From Nocardiopsis sp. CNR-923 (GTDB lineage Bacteria; Actinomycetota; Actinomycetes; Streptosporangiales; Streptosporangiaceae), in NCBI RefSeq assembly GCF_001942255.1, contig NZ_MKKC01000076.1:62001-126000 (forward strand): a stretch of DNA of 64,000 nt. The letters run 5' to 3'. The notes under the pieces are model-generated. The model was not told the origin of the DNA, made no database searches, and saw only the letters and a program-made list of their open reading frames with translations. Position numbers and translations under genes: made by a program. Of the stretch, positions 58,341 to 64,000 are shown in pieces. Position 1 is the stretch's first letter, and the number at the start of each line of letters is the position of its first letter.

Positions 58341-61300
58341 GTGCGGGCCTCCTCGACATCGGAGTCCGGCGCGGGCGCGAACCCGTTCCCGTTCCCGGGC
58401 CCGTCCCCGGCGGCCGTCCCGACCGGGTGGGCGGACTGGCCGGACGGTGCGGCACGGCGCCGCTCGGCGGCCCGCACCCGCGTCGCACCGAGCGGCGGGG
58501 GGTCCTCCCCGCGCTGGCCGAGCGCGAGGACGAGCCTGGTCAGGGCGGGCAGGCACAGCGCCTGGGCCGCCCAGCCGCGCAGCGCCGCCCCGAACACCTC
58601 CGTGACGTCGTGGAAGGGCAGGTACAGCGCCAGATGCGTGCCGACGGCCATCGACAGTCCGGCCAGGGCGAGCGAGGCCGTGACCGTCCACGGACCGGCC
58701 AGGTGCGGCAGCGCACGCCCGCCGAGCGAGGGCCGTCCCGGCCGCGCGTGCCGCAGCCCGCTGGGCGCCCGCCTGCCGAGCCACCAGACGCACAGCAGGA
58801 TCGCCCCGACCACGGCGGCCCCGGCCGCGCCCGCCACCCACACCCCGTAGGCCAGGCCGAGAGGCAGGACCGCCCACCGGTTCAGCCAACCGGGTCGGGC
58901 CGCGGGCACCGGGCGTCCGCCGCGTCTTGTCGATCCGGCCCCACGTGCGACCACGCCCGCGAGCACGGCGGGCACGAGCCGCCGGGGCCACACCGCCAGG
59001 ACCACCAGGAGCCCGGCCAACCCGGCGCCGACCACGAGCGCGGCCTGGTAGGCGGCGTCCGGCGCGAAGGTCAGCGTCACCGTGCCCCGGCTCCCCGCCG
59101 GGAGCACCCAGCCCTGCTTCCAACCCTCCAGCCGGACCGGCTCCAGCGTCCCCTCGGAGCCGGACAGGGTCGCCTCCCAGCCCTCGTTGAAGTTCTCGTT
59201 GACGACGAGCAGACTCTCCTCGTCGACGGAGACGTCGAAGCGCCGCACGCCCGGACCCCACGCGTGCGTCCGCTCGACCTCGGCCAGCTCGACCGGCTCC
59301 CGGTCCGCCAGTGACGCGTCCCCCTCGATGAGGGCCGAACGCACGTCGTAGCGGTTGCCCGGGTCGACGACGACTCGGTTCTCCCCCTCGGCCAGGTCGA
59401 GGTCGGTGCAGCTCTCGTAGCGGAGCGGACGCCCGGTGAGCTGGTCGGCGAGGGTGCCCTCGGTGATCCGGGTCTCCACGCGCTGGCCGTTGACCCGCAG
59501 CGTGGGGCCCAGGCCGCAGGCGGTGGCGGCGTCCCCCTCGGGCAGGGGGTCCACCGGGTCGACCCCGGGCAGCGTGATGGCGCCGATCTCCAGGTCCTGC
59601 CCCTCGGGACGCTCGAAGGTCACGCGCAGCGAGTCGACGGTGAGCTCGGCGAAGTCGACCCGGCCGCTACCGTCGAGCCAGCCCTCGCGCACGGTGTCGC
59701 CGCCCTCGACGGTGAGCCGGATCGGCCGGAGCACGCTGTCGGCACGGGGGAAGGCCACCTCCAGGTGGTCGACCGTCGTCGGCGCGCCGAGCTCGATGTC
59801 GAGCCAGGGGCGCTTCTCCTCCGGGTCCGGGTACCAGACGGTGGAATCGTCGTCGTCGAGCGTGCCCCGGCCCATCGCGGCGGGGTGCTCCACGGCCGTG
59901 GAGGAGGCGGTCACGCGCGGGTGGCCGCCGGCGCGGTTGGCGGCGTTCTCCGCCTCGCGCGGGTCGGTGAGCACCACCTCGCCGGACACCCGGTGCGCGC
60001 CCGCGGCCGAGGCGGCCGACAGCTCGAACGTCCGGTCGAGGCGACTGGCGTCCTCGCCCTGAACCTCCAACCGCGCGTTGCACACCCACACGTGCGAGCC
60101 CTCCACGCACCCTGGCGCGGTGCCGGTGGAGCCGGTGAACAGCAGGGTGTCGGCGTCGGCGGGCCCCGGCACGCGCAGGGTTCGGGCGGACTCCAGCCCG
60201 GGCAGGGACAGGGAGGTGATGCCCACGCGGGTGCCGAACCGGTACTCCGGCTCCCAGGCCAGCTCGTCCACGCGCACACGCAGGGTCGAGGTCCGGCCGG
60301 GCGGGGTCATGAGCTCCTGGGGCTCGCCGGTCTCGGCGACGGGCACCTCCGTCTCACCGTTGTCGGTGACCACGGTGACGCGGGAGGGCGGCGGCTCACC
60401 CGGCAGCTGGTCGAAGGCGACGGCGAGCCCGCTGACGTCGCGGGGTCGGGTGAACTCGACCTCCAGCCACTGGCCGAGAGCCCCCGTGAAGGCGCTGGAC
60501 CGCCACGCGGTGGTGAGGTCGTCGTCGAGGGCGGCGTGCGGGGCGTGGCCGGGGTCGCGGTCGGAGCCGCGCGCGCCGGAGCCGCTCTCGGAGGAGGAGG
60601 CGCCGACCGAGGCGACGCCCAGGTCCTCGGCGTGGGCGACGTAGGGCTCCCACGCCGGGTCGAGGATGTCGGGGGCGGGGACGTCGCGTTCGGGTTCGGC
60701 GTCCTCGGTCAGGGTGGCCGAGACGTTGCGGCGCACGTCCGGGTAGACCACCTCGCGGCGGCGCGCGGAGTCGGTGACGACGGTGTCCTCGGCGGCGACC
60801 GCGTCCGCGCCCGGGTCGTCGCCGAGCAGGACGGGGCGGTCGTCGGTGATCAGGCCCTGTTCGGCCAGGTGGAGAAGGGACTCGGGGCCGCCGGTGACGC
60901 GGACGGCCTCGTCCGCGGGCACGGTGCCGACCGTGGGCGCGGCGTCCGCGACCTCGTAGACGGTCAGGGCCGGGTAGGGCTGGTCGAACCAGCGCGCGGC
61001 GGGCTGGTGGTCGAGCGACCCGATGACCGGACCGAACTCGGCGACCTGGCTGATCCCCGGCGAGTCGCCCAGGGCCTGGTGGACGCGCGCGGGCCAGCCG
61101 CCGTTGTTGGCGGCGCGTTGGAGGTCGTTGCGGACGATCAGGTGGGTGACGCCCATGCGGGCGAGGGTGTCGGCCAGCCCGGCCGAGCCGCGTCCGGACG
61201 AGACCCGCTGGTCGATCTCCTGGGTCAGGCGGGAGACGCCCGCCGAGCCCCACGGGATGATCTGGTGGTTGGTCCACGCACCCGTCAGCAGCGGCTGCAT

Positions 61301-62782
61301 CGGCTCGTCCAGCGGACGGCCCCACTCGTACTCGCCTCGGGCGGAGCCGGGCAGGGCCATGGTCATACCGCGTTCGTCGGCCCGTCCGTTCAGCCAGTCG
61401 GCGGCCTGGCGCCAGTGCTCGGGCAGGGACTCGTACCCGCCGTGCGGGGCGACGCCGACCGTGGCGATCGGCAGGAGTGTGGCCAGGAAGACGGCGGCGG
61501 ACCCGCCCGCCACGGCGCGGTGGACCCGGGGCGCGGCGTCGGCCCCGCGGCGTTCGGCGCGGTCGCGCGCGACGACCACGGGCAGGTGGGCCAGTCCGAG
61601 GACGAGCGGCAGGCGGATCAACGCGTCGAACTTGTGGACGTTGCGGAAGGGTGCGAGAGCGCCGTCGAGCAGGTCGCGCATGAGCGGGGCGAAGGGGCCG
61701 GTGAGGTCACCGGTGAAGCCGGCGACGATGATCGCCGTGCCGGTGAGGACGCACGCGATGAGGAAGAGCCGTTCGGGGGTGCGCCGGTTGATGAGTCCGG
61801 CCAGTCCGAGCCCGGCCACCACGGCGGTGAGCGCGATCAGCCAGGGGGTGGTCGAGAGCGCGGCGCCCGAGGGCAGCGCGGTGTTGCCCTGGTCGGGGAG
61901 GAAACCCATCCAGTTCGAGGTGCCCCGCACGGCGTTGAGCAGGGAGGTCACACCCGTGGTGACGGCCGCGTCCTCGGTGTAGGGCATGAACGAGAACACG
62001 TACCGCGACATCAGCAGCAGCGGTGCGACGTACCAGAACGAGGCGAGCACGAGCGCCCCCGCCCACCAGGCCGTGAGCCGCCGGGTGCGCGGTCCGGGGG
62101 CCCGGGTGACCAGGTAGAGGCCCGGCACGACGAGGACGGCCAGCTCAGACGCGGCGTTGGTGCCGCCGCACAGGAGGAACGCGAGTCCGGACAGGAGCGC
62201 GGCGCGGGCCGGGGAGAGTCTGCCCTTGGCGCCCAGCACCAGCGGCAGCAGGATCCACGGCATGAGCAGCATGGGCTGGAGCTCGGCCGAGTTGTAGGAG
62301 AGCAGGGTCAACACGCGTGGGGCGAGGGCGTAGGCGACCCCGGCCAGGAGGCGGGTGTCGACCGTGCCGAGCCCGAGCGCGCCGGCGACCTTGTACACGC
62401 CCAGGAACGCTGCGACGAGCAGGACCGCCATCCACAGCCGCTGGGTCATCCAGTCGGGGGTGCCCAGGGTGTCGAAGAGCAGGTGGAAGGGGCCGTTCGG
62501 GAAGAAGTACCCGTAGGCCTGGTTCTGGATCTGCCCGAAGTAGGAGGCGTCCCACAGGTGCAGGGCTCGCTCCAGGAACCCCGAGGGGTTGGCCGTCAGG
62601 TCGAGCTTGGTGTCGCTGACGATCCTGCCGGGGTCGATGCTGGCCGCCAGCGCTCCCAAGAGCAGACACACCGTGAGGACCTTGAGCCGCGAGAGCAGCG
62701 TGTGGTCCAGCGATCCGCCGGGGGCGGACGGTGTTCTGGAATCCTCCGGTTCGCGCCTGGCGGTGGATTCCGCCGAAGTCAC
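58337..62782 (-). CDS. AftD-like alpha-(1->3)-arabinofuranosyltransferase family protein (DUF3367)
   Basis: A giant membrane enzyme of about 1481 residues. The N-terminal GT-C-type part has many membrane segments (from LLSRLKVLTVCLLLGALAAS to about residue 460), with the acidic stretch SFMPYTEDAAVTTG. The middle 800 residues are extracytoplasmic, with two discoidin/F5-8-like modules (DDLTTAWRSSAFTGALGQWLE and LDDDDSTVWYPDPEEKR). Further membrane segments lie near residues 1240-1440. The layout matches mycobacterial AftD, which adds arabinofuranose to wall polysaccharides. In a likely non-mycolate actinobacterium the acceptor may be another wall glycan. Start GTG 62782 overlaps the GT4 stop (GTGA). 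Confidence 0.83.
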   Translation of the reverse strand: MTSAESTARREPEDSRTPSAPGGSLDHTLLSRLKVLTVCLLLGALAASIDPGRIVSDTKLDLTANPSGFLERALHLWDASYFGQIQNQAYGYFFPNGPFHLLFDTLGTPDWMTQRLWMAVLLVAAFLGVYKVAGALGLGTVDTRLLAGVAYALAPRVLTLLSYNSAELQPMLLMPWILLPLVLGAKGRLSPARAALLSGLAFLLCGGTNAASELAVLVVPGLYLVTRAPGPRTRRLTAWWAGALVLASFWYVAPLLLMSRYVFSFMPYTEDAAVTTGVTSLLNAVRGTSNWMGFLPDQGNTALPSGAALSTTPWLIALTAVVAGLGLAGLINRRTPERLFLIACVLTGTAIIVAGFTGDLTGPFAPLMRDLLDGALAPFRNVHKFDALIRLPLVLGLAHLPVVVARDRAERRGADAAPRVHRAVAGGSAAVFLATLLPIATVGVAPHGGYESLPEHWRQAADWLNGRADERGMTMALPGSARGEYEWGRPLDEPMQPLLTGAWTNHQIIPWGSAGVSRLTQEIDQRVSSGRGSAGLADTLARMGVTHLIVRNDLQRAANNGGWPARVHQALGDSPGISQVAEFGPVIGSLDHQPAARWFDQPYPALTVYEVADAAPTVGTVPADEAVRVTGGPESLLHLAEQGLITDDRPVLLGDDPGADAVAAEDTVVTDSARRREVVYPDVRRNVSATLTEDAEPERDVPAPDILDPAWEPYVAHAEDLGVASVGASSSESGSGARGSDRDPGHAPHAALDDDLTTAWRSSAFTGALGQWLEVEFTRPRDVSGLAVAFDQLPGEPPPSRVTVVTDNGETEVPVAETGEPQELMTPPGRTSTLRVRVDELAWEPEYRFGTRVGITSLSLPGLESARTLRVPGPADADTLLFTGSTGTAPGCVEGSHVWVCNARLEVQGEDASRLDRTFELSAASAAGAHRVSGEVVLTDPREAENAANRAGGHPRVTASSTAVEHPAAMGRGTLDDDDSTVWYPDPEEKRPWLDIELGAPTTVDHLEVAFPRADSVLRPIRLTVEGGDTVREGWLDGSGRVDFAELTVDSLRVTFERPEGQDLEIGAITLPGVDPVDPLPEGDAATACGLGPTLRVNGQRVETRITEGTLADQLTGRPLRYESCTDLDLAEGENRVVVDPGNRYDVRSALIEGDASLADREPVELAEVERTHAWGPGVRRFDVSVDEESLLVVNENFNEGWEATLSGSEGTLEPVRLEGWKQGWVLPAGSRGTVTLTFAPDAAYQAALVVGAGLAGLLVVLAVWPRRLVPAVLAGVVARGAGSTRRGGRPVPAARPGWLNRWAVLPLGLAYGVWVAGAAGAAVVGAILLCVWWLGRRAPSGLRHARPGRPSLGGRALPHLAGPWTVTASLALAGLSMAVGTHLALYLPFHDVTEVFGAALRGWAAQALCLPALTRLVLALGQRGEDPPPLGATRVRAAERRRAAPSGQSAHPVGTAAGDGPGNGNGFAPAPDSDVEEART

Positions 62783-63950
62783 TTCCCTGCTTCCCTCTCG
62801 GTCCCGCCGGACGCCGGGGCCTCGGCCAGTCCGAGTTCGGCGGCGACGAGACGGGTCATCCGTGCCCCGCTGGCCTCCCAGGTGAACCGCTCGGCCCACG
62901 CGCGGCAGGCCCGGCGGACCTCCTCGGCGCGGTAGGGGTCGGACAGCTCCTTGAGCGCCCGGCGGACCACGTCCGTCAGGTCCTCGCCCTCGCGCACCAG
63001 CCAACCGGTTTCGCCGTCGCGGACCGAATCGCGAAGTCCGTCCACATCGTAGGCCACGGTGGGGATCCCGAGCCTGGCAGCCTCGATGACGGTCAGGCCC
63101 CATCCCTCGAACCGGGAGGCGGTGACGTGGAGGTCGCACGCGGCCAGAACGGCGTTCTTGTCCGCTTCGGGGAGGAAGCCGTGCAGGTGGACGCGGCCGT
63201 GGAGACCGTCGCGCTCGACCTGCTCGGCCAGATGCCCTCCCTCGGGGCCCCGTCCCACGATGTGCACGCTCAACTCGGGGTACTCGTCGCGGAGCGCGGT
63301 GGACAGGTCGACCACGCGGGAGACGCGCTTTTGGACGACGAGTCGGCCCAGGCTCACGACGGCGGGGCGCGAGGGGTCGAAGGCGAGCCCGCGCTGGGCG
63401 CGCGCGGGTCCTCGGGGGCGGGCAGTCCGCCGTTGTGGACGACCTCGATCGGCGCGCGCCAGCCGAGCTTGTCGCGCATGGCGGCGCGGGAGGACTCCGA
63501 GACGGTGATCGTGGTGCAGCGGCGGTAGACGCGCGAGGCGACGGCCGACTCCACGAACCGTCCGAACCAGGCGAGCGGTGCGGGGAAGTAGGCGTTGAAC
63601 TGGAGGTCGTGGACGTGGTGGACGACGCTGACCACTCTGGTGCGGCGGCGCAGGACGAGGCGGGAGAGGAAGGGGATCCCGTTCATGCAGTCGAAGGCCA
63701 GGTGGTACTCGCGCCGCCACAGGGCCAGCCATGCCATGACGCGGGGGTAGACGGTGAAACGGCCGCCCATGCGACGGATGACGATGCCGTCGCGGGTCTC
63801 CACGCGTGCCTGGTGGGGTTCGCGGCTGGTGAGGAAGGTGACGATGGCGCCGCGTTCGGCCAGGTGGCGGCTGATCCGCCAGGCGTACTCCTCGGCGCCG
63901 CCCGCGGTGGACTGCCAGGGGTCGCGCCAGTTGATCATCACCAGGCGCAC
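62779..63950 (-). CDS. GT4-family glycosyltransferase, frameshift near 63401 (5' end possibly outside window)
   Basis: A GT-B retaining glycosyltransferase of about 390 residues when one base is restored near 63401, joining GLPAPEDPRA to QRGLAFDPSRPAVVSLGRL. The N-terminal half has RLVMINWRDPWQSTAGGAEEY, the sugar-donor side includes GLTVIEAARLGIPTVAYDVDG with the E-x7-E-like region, and RFEGWGL. It transfers an activated sugar to a lipid or glycan acceptor at the membrane. Start GTG 63950 is plausible, but the frame remains open to the window end, so the true start could be upstream. It precedes and overlaps the AftD-like gene, forming a three-gene envelope operon. Confidence 0.83.
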
Positions 63951-64000
63951 GCCGTCCAGGCGCGGTCCGAGGTCGGGCTCGGTCGGGGAGGCGGCGGGTC

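Noticed and set aside
59765..62935. A 1056-codon plus-strand frame.
   Set aside because: Antisense shadow of the AftD-like gene.

Overview
The window is a high-GC actinobacterial chromosome segment with strong G/C third-codon bias and frequent GTG/TTG starts. The gene content (DasR-type GntR regulator, SigR/RsrA, the whiB1-pdtaS pair, Kgd, gyl-type glycerol genes, an AftD-like transferase) points to a Streptosporangiales/Streptomyces-like organism. A Nocardiopsis-like genome is my best guess, by inference only. No rRNA, tRNA, CRISPR array, prophage or complete insertion sequence was found.

Layout. 1-6.6 kb: end of a threonine aldolase gene, then a glycerol regulon (IclR repressor, glpK, glpF, glpD) in which a shared 15-bp palindrome precedes the regulator, glpK and glpD. 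6.6-11.7 kb: cold-shock protein, a small remnant-like ORF, a Nei/Fpg glycosylase and a large SF1 helicase-like protein whose ATPase motifs are degenerate. 11.8-20.4 kb: a GABA/beta-amino-acid catabolic cluster (two PucR regulators, gabT, AsnC/Lrp, class III aminotransferase, mmsA). 20.4-30.1 kb: small zinc-ribbon protein, nitrilase-family amidase, TetR plus two-gene drug exporter, VTT membrane protein, rlmN, SUFU-domain protein, MFS exporter, BlaI-type repressor. 30.5-38.1 kb: kgd with its small DUF6104 partner, a transposase-like remnant, a DUF4097-PadR operon, malic enzyme. 38.4-41.2 kb: amino-acid ABC importer. 41.5-45.5 kb: methyltransferase, GNAT, anti-sigma/sigma-B pair, membrane protein, diacylglycerol-kinase-like protein. 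45.7-51.3 kb: whiB1, pdtaS, dasR (with a dre-like box), two HD-domain membrane proteins. 52.1-57.2 kb: sigR-rsrA with a SigR-type promoter, methyltransferase, thiC under a TPP riboswitch, SRAP protein. 57.2-64 kb: a translationally coupled envelope operon (GT4, AftD-like, DUF3068), running off the window.

A striking property is about sixteen reading-frame breaks in otherwise intact genes, including ones normally essential or strongly maintained (kgd twice, sigR, thiC, glpK, glpF). Nearly all are explained by one missing G or C, often in a CC or GG doublet; thiC fits two missing bases. This looks like sequence or assembly error, so I annotate these as single genes with a frameshift.

Regulatory sites form a coherent picture: glycerol palindromes, a dre box before dasR, a CRP-type box before whiB1, a SigR promoter before sigR, 20-bp phased repeats before the TetR gene, direct repeats before DUF4097-padR, and a perfect palindrome between the second PucR gene and its divergent aminotransferase. 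The least explained item is the catalytically degraded SF1 helicase/nuclease-like protein beside the DNA glycosylase.
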